Source: an uncultured Micrococcales bacterium
Lineage (GTDB): Bacteria; Actinomycetota; Actinomycetes; Actinomycetales; Microbacteriaceae
Length of the DNA stretch: 15,174 nt
Direction of reading: 5' to 3'
NCBI GenBank assembly: GCA_903927775.1
Contig: CAIYOE010000240.1
Coordinates: forward strand, 1-15,174
Part shown: positions 6,509 to 13,690 of the stretch, in pieces
Layout: each line of letters starts with the position of its first letter
Position numbering within the stretch: the first letter of the stretch is position 1
The notes under the pieces: model-generated
What the model saw: the letters and a program-made list of their open reading frames with translations, nothing else
Databases searched by the model: none
Told to the model about the DNA's origin: nothing
Made by a program: the position numbers and the translations under genes

Positions 6509-7329
6509 GCGCGCTTTCCCCTTTGGTTCTCAATCAATCTGCAGATCACGTAAATCAGGAATGAAATCGTGGTCACATACGGGCTGATAGGCAGGCCGGC
6601 GCCGAGTGCCAACAGAATTCCGCCCAGCACCGCCAACATGGCAAAGCCCACCGAGAGCAGCGGTGTCCAGATCGGTGAGCGCGAAACCCTCAGTGCCGAG
6701 GCCGCTGGGGTTACCAACAGGCTAAGAACCAATAGTGCGCCAACCACTTGAACGCTGGCCGCCACGGCTAGACCCAGTAACAACATGAAGACCAACGAGA
6801 GAAACCTGGTTGGCACACCTCGAGCTGCAGCTACATCCGGATCTAGGCTGGCAAAGTTCAGCGGTCGCCAAATAACCAACAGCACCCCAAGCACAAGGAT
6901 GCAGATTCCGGCCAGCCACCCTAGCTGCGAGTCTCCCACGGCAACAATCTGCCCGGTGAGCAAACCAAACTTGTTCGCAGAGGTTCCCTTATAGAGTGCA
7001 ATCGCCAGAATGCCCACACCAAGACCAGCCGGCATGAGCACGGCCACAATCGAGTTGCGTTCTTTGGCCTTGGAGCCCAGGATTCCAATCAATGCGGCCG
7101 CCGACAGCGATCCGAAAACCGAGCCTAAAACAACGTTGGCGCCAAACAAAAGTGCGATGGCTGCGCCCGCGAAACTAAGTTCGCTGATGCCGTGAACCGC
7201 AAAAGACATGTCTCGGGTGATCACAAAAACACCGATGAGCCCGCCCACAATGGCCAGCAATGCCCCGGCAATCAGGGAATTAGTAATAAGAGGCAACAAC
7301 TGGTCGTAATCCGCGAAGTTGAAAATCAT
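6505..7329 (-). CDS. znuB: Zinc ABC transporter permease (ABC-3 family)
   Basis: Membrane subunit of the ZnuABC importer, 274 residues and about eight hydrophobic helices. Family landmarks are FVITRDMSFAVHGISELSFAGAA near residues 35-57, the cytoplasmic DPDVAAARGVP coupling segment near 165-175, and VQVVGALLVLSLLVTPAA near 195-212. The start is ATG 7329-7327 with GGAG 6 bases upstream, 2 bases after the znuC stop. An in-frame TTG four codons earlier would overlap znuC and is less likely. The C-terminus overlaps the zur start by 4 bases. Substrate (zinc versus manganese) is inferred from the linked Zur-like regulator. Confidence 0.93.
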   Translation of the reverse strand: MIFNFADYDQLLPLITNSLIAGALLAIVGGLIGVFVITRDMSFAVHGISELSFAGAAIALLFGANVVLGSVFGSLSAAALIGILGSKAKERNSIVAVLMPAGLGVGILAIALYKGTSANKFGLLTGQIVAVGDSQLGWLAGICILVLGVLLVIWRPLNFASLDPDVAAARGVPTRFLSLVFMLLLGLAVAASVQVVGALLVLSLLVTPAASALRVSRSPIWTPLLSVGFAMLAVLGGILLALGAGLPISPYVTTISFLIYVICRLIENQRGKRA

Positions 7330-7331
7330 TA

Positions 7332-8129
7332 CTAGCTCCAAACTTCTTCTGGGTGGTGATCGTGGTTCTGGGTACCCAAAACCACTATGCGACCCTGATT
7401 GCGGACTACATCAACCGGGGTTCCGTAAAGCTCAGTTAGCACATCGCTGCGTAGAACTTCGTCGGGGGTTCCGATTCTGAACTGACCGTTGGCCAAGTAC
7501 AAGACTCGGTCCACCATGCCAAGAATTGGGTTTACGTCGTGAGTTACAAATAAAACGGCGCAGTTGTGCTCTTTGCGCTCGGCATCTAGTAGTTCGGCAA
7601 CGATCTTCTGCTGTGCCAAGTCCAACGCGCTAAGGGGTTCGTCGGCCAGAATCAGGTCTGGTTCGCCAATCACTGCTTGACCTACCCGCAGTCGTTGCAA
7701 CTGCCCACCGCTTAGCTCGCCGATTGGCTTATCTGCCAGGTCAACGGCGTCTACACAGTTAAGAATGTGATTCACTCGCCCCTTGGCCTTTTTAGATGGC
7801 CAGGCAAGGCCAAACAGGTGCCCCTCGAATCCCAGACGCAGCATGTCTTTGGCTCGCAGCGGAGTTCCGGCATCTGAACTGCGCTGCTGCGGAATGTAGC
7901 CGATTCGGTTGTTGCCACGCGTGACTGGTTTGCCGTTCAAACGGATCTGCCCGGAGTTGAGTTGCTCCTGACCAAGAATCGCCTTCATAAGAGATGTCTT
8001 ACCCGAACCGTTGGAGCCAATAACAGCGATGAACTCGCGCGGCGCAACCGACAGGTTAAGGCCGGTCCACAGGGTTGTCCCCGGGAAACTGAGCGTGGCA
8101 TCTTGTATTTCCAACACTGGTTTGTTCAC
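7332..8129 (-). CDS. znuC: Zinc ABC transporter ATP-binding protein
   Basis: Cytoplasmic ATPase of the metal importer, 265 residues. Walker A is GSNGSGKTS (38-46). The Q-loop is YIPQQ (78-82). The signature is LSGGQLQR (139-146). Walker B is DLILADEP (158-165), followed by D-loop SALD and the H-loop His197 in VTHD. The C-terminus carries a short QNHDHH run (255-259), a possible metal-sensing or metal-buffering tail. The start codon is GTG 8129-8127, in a GTGA overlap with the znuA stop, so translation is coupled. It matches the znuC/mntB group of the Fe/Zn/Mn ABC family. Confidence 0.94.
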   Translation of the reverse strand: MNKPVLEIQDATLSFPGTTLWTGLNLSVAPREFIAVIGSNGSGKTSLMKAILGQEQLNSGQIRLNGKPVTRGNNRIGYIPQQRSSDAGTPLRAKDMLRLGFEGHLFGLAWPSKKAKGRVNHILNCVDAVDLADKPIGELSGGQLQRLRVGQAVIGEPDLILADEPLSALDLAQQKIVAELLDAERKEHNCAVLFVTHDVNPILGMVDRVLYLANGQFRIGTPDEVLRSDVLTELYGTPVDVVRNQGRIVVLGTQNHDHHPEEVWS

Positions 8130-9058
8130 TTGAGGATCCCCTCGATTTGATTTAGGTTAGCGCCCATCCACTCGACATACGTGGTGTGCGGTGGCAAAAG
8201 TTCGCTCCACCTAAGAACAGGCACATTTGCTGCTTTTGCCCAGTCGGTTATCTGTAGAGTTTGCGAGTTTGAGGTTTGGCGATTGGTGATCACTAACGAG
8301 ACTTTGTGCGAACTCAAGAGACCGTGAATCTGGCTCATCACCAGAGGCGACGCGTCTTGTTCGTTCTCAACAGCGGTCTTGAATCCCGTAGGGGTGGCAT
8401 CGTTCATTTTCAGATCCTGAAGTAGGTAACTGGCAAAGCTCTCGGTGAGTAAGTAGCGTTTGCCCAAGGCCCCGGCCGAGATATCTCGAGTTCGAGCCTG
8501 CAACTCGGCCAGGGTTTTCTGGTATTCGCGACCCTGGGAAATAGGGGTTTGGTTTCCGGCCGCCGTGGCCAACCGATGGGCGATCTTTGGCACCGATGCC
8601 GCCACCTGACTCAGGCTGTACCAAACGTGGGGGTTTCCATCGCAGCCCAAATGGCAACCGATAACCAGATGAGAGTTGCTTGGTTTGGCAATCGACGCCG
8701 CAGTGAGTGTCTGAAAAAACGAGTCGTAGCCATTGCCGTTGGCGATGGTTAGGTCAGCTTGGTTCACTGCCAACTGATCGCGTGCGGTCGCAACGTAGGA
8801 ATGCGGATCCTGTCCCGGCTTGCTAACCAGCGCGGTGGTGGTCACCAGTTTGCCACCAACTTGGGCAGCGATGTCCGCCCATACCGCCACCGATGTGGTC
8901 ACCCGAACTGTCTTGTGGGTTACCGCCGAGGAGGATTTTACCGAGGCGACGACATTTTGCTGAAGGGATTGGCCCAGGGTTATGGCCAAGGTCGCCAAGA
9001 TTGCAGTAATAGCAAGCGGCAGCCACACAAGTAGCAGACTTCTGGCAATCTTTGACAT
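8126..9058 (-). CDS. znuA: Zinc (metal) ABC transporter substrate-binding protein, ZnuA/TroA family
   Basis: Extracytoplasmic metal-capture protein of cluster A-I, 310 residues. Residues 7-29 are a hydrophobic signal/anchor without a lipobox cysteine, so it may be membrane-anchored or cut by signal peptidase I rather than lipidated. Likely ligands are His86 (DPHSY), His144 (NPHVWYS) and Glu206 (LLTESFASY), where many zinc members have His. The usual fourth acidic residue is replaced by the ITNRQTSNSQT region (257-267), as I recall in actinobacterial homologues. The loop before NPHVW is not His-rich but holds Cys135-His136-Cys139. Start ATG 9058-9056 has no SD; the promoter at 9065-9094 would give a leaderless mRNA. 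First gene of znuA-znuC-znuB-zur. Confidence 0.92.
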   Translation of the reverse strand: MSKIARSLLLVWLPLAITAILATLAITLGQSLQQNVVASVKSSSAVTHKTVRVTTSVAVWADIAAQVGGKLVTTTALVSKPGQDPHSYVATARDQLAVNQADLTIANGNGYDSFFQTLTAASIAKPSNSHLVIGCHLGCDGNPHVWYSLSQVAASVPKIAHRLATAAGNQTPISQGREYQKTLAELQARTRDISAGALGKRYLLTESFASYLLQDLKMNDATPTGFKTAVENEQDASPLVMSQIHGLLSSHKVSLVITNRQTSNSQTLQITDWAKAANVPVLRWSELLPPHTTYVEWMGANLNQIEGILK

Positions 9059-9064
9059 ATCGCA

Positions 9065-9094
9065 ATGCTAGGCATTATTGAGAATGATTGTCAA
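9065..9094 (-). promoter_or_regulatory. znuA promoter, probably leaderless
   Basis: On the minus strand a perfect TTGACA (9094-9089) is followed after 18 bases by TAGCAT (9070-9065, four of six matches). The -10 ends 6 bases before the ATG at 9058, so transcription should begin at or next to the A of the start codon. The absence of any SD agrees with this. The -35 is embedded in the palindrome at 9076-9096, so a bound repressor would exclude RNA polymerase. Confidence 0.6.
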
Positions 9095-9096
9095 TA
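9076..9096. promoter_or_regulatory. Zur-box-like operator of the znu operon
   Basis: A 21-bp palindrome in which 9 of 10 base pairs are symmetric around a central G. The core is TTGAGAATGATTGTCAA (9078-9094), extended symmetrically by TA on either side. The AATnATT centre with flanking TTGA/TCAA arms has the shape of Fur/Zur-family operators. It covers the -35 of the znuA promoter, 17 bases upstream of the start codon. It is the only such palindrome I noticed in the window. Confidence 0.75.
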
Positions 9097-9124
9097 CCGA
9101 CAAGGGCGTTCACCAAGATTCTTC

Positions 9125-9152
9125 TTTGGGTTTGGGCCGCCTCTGCCATAAT
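9125..9152 (+). promoter_or_regulatory. Putative promoter of the TM2-domain gene
   Basis: An extended -10, TG-C-CATAAT (9144-9152), gives a start near 9159 and a leader of about 23 bases containing GGGGG before ATG 9182. The only -35 candidate is a poor TTTGGG at 9125-9130 (spacer 16). An extended -10 can work with a weak -35. Confidence 0.45.
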
Positions 9153-9181
9153 CGGCATATCACTTGAAACAAGGGGGACGC

Positions 9182-9595
9182 ATGTCTGATCAGAACGGTT
9201 CCGGAGACCTACCTCCATTTATTCCAGCTCCGCCGGCTCAGGCAAGCGCTTCGTCGAGCGCCCAGCCCAAAAGCTTCATCACCGCTGCAATGCTCAGCAT
9301 CTTTCTGGGTGGCTGGGGAGTAGATCGCTTCTACCTGGGCAGCATTGGCCTGGGAATCGCCAAGCTAATCACCGGCGGTGGCTTTGGAATCTGGATTCTG
9401 GTAGATGAAATACTGCTGCTAACCGGAAAAATGACCGATGGTGATGGCAATCTGGTGGTCGGCAGCCCAAGCGACCACCGCCTCGCCTGGATTGTTTTCG
9501 CAATCAAGTACGGGCTCGCCGTAATCGGTGGGGTGCTCGGCGTGTTGGCACTAATCGCGGTGGCGGCGGTAGCCACCAAAACCGCCGGCTGGTAA
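9182..9595 (+). CDS. TM2 domain-containing membrane protein
   Basis: A 137-residue protein. The first 30 residues are a Pro/Ala/Ser-rich, probably cytoplasmic segment (LPPFIPAPPAQASASSS). The TM2 domain follows at about 30-80: KSFITAAMLSIFLGGWGVDRFYLG, a glycine-rich turn GIAKLITGGGFGIW, and DEILLLTGKMTDGDGN. The GxxGxDRFYLG motif is the hallmark of the family. A third hydrophobic segment (about 102-132) ends in AAVATKTAGW. ATG 9182 with AAGGGGGACGC upstream is chosen over an in-frame TTG at 9164, which lies before the ribosome site. TM2 proteins have no settled biochemical role in bacteria, so I assign none. It stands alone between divergent znuA and the convergent E2 gene. Confidence 0.88.
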   Translation: MSDQNGSGDLPPFIPAPPAQASASSSAQPKSFITAAMLSIFLGGWGVDRFYLGSIGLGIAKLITGGGFGIWILVDEILLLTGKMTDGDGNLVVGSPSDHRLAWIVFAIKYGLAVIGGVLGVLALIAVAAVATKTAGW

Positions 9596-9613
9596 GCCAA
9601 ACGATTTACAACC

Positions 9614-9633
9614 CGACCCCCAGCAAGGGGTCG
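9614..9633. terminator. Hairpin between convergent genes
   Basis: A perfect 7-bp stem CGACCCC (9614-9620) / GGGGTCG (9627-9633) with a 6-base loop, lying between the TM2 gene stop (9595) and the E2 stop (9639). Neither side has a clean U-tract: the minus side reads GGTTGTAAAT and the plus side AGGCTCT. It is probably a shared, modest bidirectional terminator. Confidence 0.55.
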
Positions 9634-9638
9634 AGGCT

Positions 9639-11027
9639 CTAGTCCAGCAGCAGCGCTGGTTCCTCAATAACGCTGGCAACATCCTGTACAAAACGACTAG
9701 CTACGTCTCCGTCGACCACGCGGTGGTCAAAGGTTGCGCCTATGGTAGTTACCTGTCGCACCTGAATCTCGTTGTTGACCACCCATGGCTTGGGGCGAAT
9801 CGAACCAAGCGCCACAATGCCACACTCGCCCGGGTTCAGAATCGGGGTACCGGTATCAACGCCGAACACACCGATGTTGGTAATCGTGATAGTTCCACCC
9901 TGCATCTCGCCTGGGCTGGTCTTTCCCTCGCGCGCGGTTGCCGCGAGCTGCTCAATAGCCTTGGCTAGTTCAAGCATGGACATCTTGTCGGCATCCTTGA
10001 TGTTCGGCACAATCAATCCGCGCGGGGTGGCCGCAGCGATTCCAAAGTTCACGTAGTTGTGAACGATGATTTCTTCGTCGGTCCAAGTGCTGTTCACCAT
10101 TGGGTTGCGACGTACCGCCCAAATCATCGCCTTGGCCATGATCAACAGCGGAGTAACTTTTACCCCGGCAAAATCGGTGCTGGCCTTAAGCCGCTTTACG
10201 TACTCCATGGTGCGAGTGGCGTCTACGTCTACAAAGATGCTCACGTGCGGAGCCTGGAATGCGCTCTTGACCATTGCGGTGGCAATCGCCTTTCGCACAC
10301 CTTTAACAGGGATGCGGGTCTCGCGCTCGCTCGGTGCCTCTGGAGTGCTCAGATTGCGGAACACACCGGCCTGCGAGGCAGCACCCATGACGTCCTCGCG
10401 GGTTACTTCGCCCGCTAAACCGCTTGGTGTCACCTTGGTGATGTCCACGTTTAGGTCTTTGGCAAGCTTGCGAACCGGTGGCTTGGCGAAAACGCTCTCG
10501 TCGTCAATGGTCACATTGATGACCTGATTCACCGGTGCAGAGGCAACCGGAAGTGCCGAGGTGGCGGCCGCAACCACTGGGATTCCGCCCGGTACCGAAC
10601 GCCCGCGACGACGAGTTCCTGCCACCGAGTGGGAAACACCGTAGCCAACTAATGCGGGTGGAGCCTTTTCCTCGGCAGAGACGCTGGCGGCGGTGTCGGA
10701 TACGCTCTGGTGAGTAGCGGCGGCCTGGGCGGCAGCGGCAACCTGAGTGTGAAGTGCAGCCGTCACGGCACCGCCCGCATTGGCCTCCACCTGAACAGCG
10801 ATTATTGGCTTGCCAACCTCAACGGTGTCGCCCTCTGCTGCCAGAAGCTCACTAACTACACCTGCGAATGGGCAAGGTAGCTCCACCAAACTCTTAGCGG
10901 TTTCGATCTCGACGATTACCTGGTTTACTGCCACGGATTCGCCAGGTTTGACCTTCCAAGAAACGATCTCGGCTTCGGTCAGGCCTTCGCCAACATCCGG
11001 CAGGTTAAAGAAAGCGGTCTGGCTCAT
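9639..11027 (-). CDS. pdhC: 2-oxo acid dehydrogenase E2 (dihydrolipoyl acyltransferase)
   Basis: Core acyltransferase of a 2-oxo acid dehydrogenase complex, 462 residues. One lipoyl domain (about 5-80) has the lipoylated lysine in VEIETAKS (Lys45). A long Ala-rich linker (about 81-178) carries a basic TRRRGRS patch. The peripheral-subunit-binding domain is [22 protein letters not shown] (182-203). The catalytic CATase domain (about 238-460) contains DHRVVDGD (434-441) with active-site His435. Start ATG 11027-11025 has AGGAGA upstream and lies 13 bases after the E1beta stop; the frame continues upstream only into E1beta. Whether it transfers acetyl or branched-chain acyl groups cannot be decided from motifs; bkdC is an equally valid name. 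Confidence 0.92.
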   Translation of the reverse strand: MSQTAFFNLPDVGEGLTEAEIVSWKVKPGESVAVNQVIVEIETAKSLVELPCPFAGVVSELLAAEGDTVEVGKPIIAVQVEANAGGAVTAALHTQVAAAAQAAATHQSVSDTAASVSAEEKAPPALVGYGVSHSVAGTRRRGRSVPGGIPVVAAATSALPVASAPVNQVINVTIDDESVFAKPPVRKLAKDLNVDITKVTPSGLAGEVTREDVMGAASQAGVFRNLSTPEAPSERETRIPVKGVRKAIATAMVKSAFQAPHVSIFVDVDATRTMEYVKRLKASTDFAGVKVTPLLIMAKAMIWAVRRNPMVNSTWTDEEIIVHNYVNFGIAAATPRGLIVPNIKDADKMSMLELAKAIEQLAATAREGKTSPGEMQGGTITITNIGVFGVDTGTPILNPGECGIVALGSIRPKPWVVNNEIQVRQVTTIGATFDHRVVDGDVASRFVQDVASVIEEPALLLD

Positions 11028-11040
11028 TTTGGGTTGTCTC

Positions 11041-12024
11041 CTAGTAGGCCAAAATTCGGTCGACAGCCTCAAGGATGCGGTCGGCGTCTGGCAAGAAAAG
11101 TTCTTCGAGCTTGGCTGGTGGATACGGAACATCAAAACCACCCACGCGAAGCACAGGTGCCTCGAGGTGGTAGAACGCCTGTTCTGCAACGCGAGCGGCT
11201 ATTTCGCTAGAAACACTCACAAAGTTGCTCGCCTCGGAGGCAACAACGAGTCGTCCCGTTTTCTTAACCGATTCGACGATTGTGGTGAAGTCGATCGGAG
11301 AAAGGCTTCTAATGTCGATGACCTCGAGGTGAATTCCTTCTTCGGCTGCAATCTCGGCTGCCTGAAGAGCCACGGTCACCATTGGCCCATAGCAAGCGAT
11401 GGTCGCGCTGTTGCCCTCGCGCAATACGCGTGCTGCGTGAAGCGGCATCGGTGGGGTGTCTAGGTTGACCGGACCCTTTTGCCAGTATCGACGCTTTGGC
11501 TCAAAGAACATAACCGGGTCGTTGCTGGCGATTGCCTGCTGGATCATCCAATAAGCGTCGTTCGGATTGCTAGGGCTGACCACTCGCAGGCCCGGAGTGT
11601 GGGCAAAGTACGCTTCAGGACTTTCGCTGTGGTGCTCAACCGCACCAATTCCGCCTCCGTAAGGCACGCGGATTACCACCGGCATCTTTAGAAAGCCTTC
11701 GGAACGGTTTTGCATTTTTGCTAGCTGGGTAGTGATCTGGTCAAAAGCAGGGAAGATAAAGCCGTCGAACTGCATCTCTACTACCGGACGATAACCTCGC
11801 ATAGCCAGACCGATTGCGGTTCCGACAATGCCCGATTCCGCGATCGGCGAATTCATGATTCGTGTCGGGCCGAATTGGTTCAGAATGCCCTCGGTGACAC
11901 GGAAAACGCCTCCTAGTTCGGCGATGTCCTCTCCGAACAACAAAACTTTGGGATCCAGAGCCATTGCCTGTCGAAGGCCAGCGTTAATCGCCTTGGCGAT
12001 CGGCATTTCTACAAAGTTGCTCAC
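11041..12024 (-). CDS. pdhB: 2-oxo acid dehydrogenase E1 component, beta subunit
   Basis: Beta chain of the alpha2beta2 thiamine-diphosphate decarboxylase, 327 residues, the normal length. Landmarks are [19 protein letters not shown] (29-47), the [20 protein letters not shown] segment (58-77), [13 protein letters not shown] (84-96), [20 protein letters not shown] (121-140) with the paired His, and the C-terminal transketolase domain ([31 protein letters not shown]). Start GTG 12024-12022 is in a GTGA overlap with the E1alpha stop, ensuring matched synthesis of the two subunits. An internal ATG at codon 7 is less likely. It is the same type as the BkdB/PdhB annotated in mycobacteria; substrate uncertain. 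Confidence 0.93.
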   Translation of the reverse strand: MSNFVEMPIAKAINAGLRQAMALDPKVLLFGEDIAELGGVFRVTEGILNQFGPTRIMNSPIAESGIVGTAIGLAMRGYRPVVEMQFDGFIFPAFDQITTQLAKMQNRSEGFLKMPVVIRVPYGGGIGAVEHHSESPEAYFAHTPGLRVVSPSNPNDAYWMIQQAIASNDPVMFFEPKRRYWQKGPVNLDTPPMPLHAARVLREGNSATIACYGPMVTVALQAAEIAAEEGIHLEVIDIRSLSPIDFTTIVESVKKTGRLVVASEASNFVSVSSEIAARVAEQAFYHLEAPVLRVGGFDVPYPPAKLEELFLPDADRILEAVDRILAY

Positions 12025-13226
12025 GCGGCACCGCCCTCGTTGTTCACCTGAATCACATCGGGGGTCTCCACAACCTGAATCGCGGTGGTCTGATGAGCCA
12101 GATGCCCCTCGTCTTCGAATGAGCCCTCGTAGTTCTCCAACCAGGCCATTTGTTCTTCAATCAAAGGATGTGGCTCGCTGTAAACGTGATTGAACATGTT
12201 TTCGAACGGCGGGTTGGCCAAAGCAAATGTTGCCAATCTGATTTCCTCCGCAAGAGCGTCGCCAGAGGCAGCCACATCATCGAAGAACACCTGCCCCACA
12301 CCCTGTTCGCGCAAGAAAATTTCCAGGCGCTTTAGTGGGTCACGCGCCTTCCAATAGTCGACTTCTTCGTTGCTGCGGTACTTGGTCGGGTCATCGCTGG
12401 TCGTGTGAGCACCAATTCGGTATGTCAGCGCCTCGATGAAGTATGGGCCTAAACCGTTACGGGCGTCATCCATGTGTTTTGCGGTCACCGCGTAGCTAGC
12501 CAACACGTCGTTTCCATCAATGCGGACACCGTTGACTCCAAAGCCTTCACCGCGACGAAATAGTGGCACCGTGGTTTGGCTGGCCGTGGAACTGGAAATA
12601 GCCCACTGGTTGTTCTGACAGAAGAAAACCTGAGGAGTCTTGTTGATCGCAGCGAAAAGCAGGCCCTCAGAAACATCCCCCTCGGCAGTTGCCCCATCGC
12701 CAAAATAGGTAATTACCGCCTGGTCGACATCGGGGTTCCCCGTTGCAACATTGCCATCAAAGTTCACGCCCATTGCGTAGCCGGTAGCGTGCAAAACCTG
12801 AGAGCCAAGAACGATCGCGTACAGGTGGAACCTAGTCTCGTCGGGGTTCCAACCACCGTGGTTCACTCCGCGGAGCATCTTGAGAATCGACATGAGGTCG
12901 ATTCCGTGGGTGAGAGCTACTCCGTGCTCGCGGTAACTAGGGAAAATGTGGTCGTTTGGGCCAACACCGTAACCAGAACCGATCTGCGCGGCCTCTTGGC
13001 CAATAGCCGGAATCCAAAGGCCTAGCTGGCCCTGGCGCTGCAGTGCCGTGGCCTCGTTGTCAAAGCGGCGGATGCGCGCCATGTCTCGGTAGAACTTGAG
13101 GTAGTCGGCCTCGGTGAGGCGATTTAGGTACTCACCGTACTGTGCCCATTCATCTGGGACATGCAGTTTTCCATCCATAGAGAGGAACTGCACCATAGGT
13201 ACATTCGAGGCGTCTTGGGTACTCAC
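12021..13226 (-). CDS. pdhA: 2-oxo acid dehydrogenase E1 component, alpha subunit
   Basis: Thiamine-diphosphate-binding alpha chain, 401 residues from GTG 13226-13224. The cofactor motif runs from GDGATAEGD to FFCQNN (about 176-206), the classic GDG...NN pair. FPSYREHG (about 95-102) and YRIGAHTTSDDPTKYR hold the active-site and phosphorylation-loop-like segments. Start choice: an in-frame TTG at 13235 is also possible, but GTG 13226 has GGA close upstream and lies 7 bases below a TAAATT that could be a -10 for a leaderless mRNA. It heads an E1alpha-E1beta-E2 operon; no E3 is present, so lipoamide dehydrogenase must be encoded elsewhere. The FPSYREHG-type E1alpha occurs in actinobacterial branched-chain (Bkd) complexes often labelled pdhA, so bkdA is a real alternative. 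Confidence 0.92.
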   Translation of the reverse strand: MSTQDASNVPMVQFLSMDGKLHVPDEWAQYGEYLNRLTEADYLKFYRDMARIRRFDNEATALQRQGQLGLWIPAIGQEAAQIGSGYGVGPNDHIFPSYREHGVALTHGIDLMSILKMLRGVNHGGWNPDETRFHLYAIVLGSQVLHATGYAMGVNFDGNVATGNPDVDQAVITYFGDGATAEGDVSEGLLFAAINKTPQVFFCQNNQWAISSSTASQTTVPLFRRGEGFGVNGVRIDGNDVLASYAVTAKHMDDARNGLGPYFIEALTYRIGAHTTSDDPTKYRSNEEVDYWKARDPLKRLEIFLREQGVGQVFFDDVAASGDALAEEIRLATFALANPPFENMFNHVYSEPHPLIEEQMAWLENYEGSFEDEGHLAHQTTAIQVVETPDVIQVNNEGGAA

Positions 13227-13264
13227 GTAATCCAATTTACTTGTGAAAGTGCAAGAATCGAACC

Positions 13265-13690
13265 ATGAAGCGTTTTGTGGTTGGAACTATTATCAACGGC
13301 TTGGGACTTTGGTTGACCACCATCGTGGTGCCCGCAATTGCGATGCACCCTTATGGCGGCGACAACGTGTGGTTCCTGATTCTCTCGTTCCTTTTAATCG
13401 GTGCAATATTCGGCTTCGTAAACGCCATTGTTGCGCCGGTCATCAAGGTACTGGCATTCCCGATTTACATCCTTACCTTTGGGCTGATTTCGTTCGCGAT
13501 CAATGGCGGAATCCTTATTTTTGTTGCCTTCCTGAGCAACCAGATTCACGGCGGTGGGTTGACGATTGATGGTTTTGGATCTGGTGGACTCACCTGGGCT
13601 GCTTTTGGCTGGGCGATTCTGGGTGCGATCGTGATGAGCGTTTCCAGCTTCTTCGCCCGTTGGTCATTCAAAATTCTGCGCATCCTTTAG
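13265..13690 (+). CDS. Phage holin family 4 (Hol_4)-type small membrane protein
   Basis: A 141-residue membrane protein with four hydrophobic helices (about 5-26, 35-56, 58-92 and 110-133). The segments IGAIFGFVNAIVAPVIKVLAFPIYILTFG and the GWAILGAIVMSVSSFF end match the widespread Hol_4 (YvlD-like) family. Members are chromosomal housekeeping-type membrane proteins of unknown function despite the name, and nothing phage-like surrounds this one. The start ATG 13265 has no SD. AAGAAT lies 6 bases upstream, so a leaderless transcript is possible. It is divergent from E1alpha (only 29-38 bases between starts), and its stop overlaps that of the convergent hydrolase gene by three bases. Confidence 0.85.
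   Translation: MKRFVVGTIINGLGLWLTTIVVPAIAMHPYGGDNVWFLILSFLLIGAIFGFVNAIVAPVIKVLAFPIYILTFGLISFAINGGILIFVAFLSNQIHGGGLTIDGFGSGGLTWAAFGWAILGAIVMSVSSFFARWSFKILRIL

Noticed and set aside
9164..9181. N-terminal extension of the TM2 protein from a TTG at 9164
   Set aside because: The extension would include the GGGGG ribosome site itself; ATG 9182 has the correct spacing and no homology extends upstream.
10059..10527. Overlapping plus-strand open frames of 119-153 codons
   Set aside because: They lie antisense to the catalytic domain of the E2 gene, and no protein family is recognisable.
13265..13690. Prophage remnant suggested by the holin-family name
   Set aside because: Hol_4 proteins are common chromosomal membrane proteins. 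There is no lysin, integrase, att-like repeat or other phage gene nearby.
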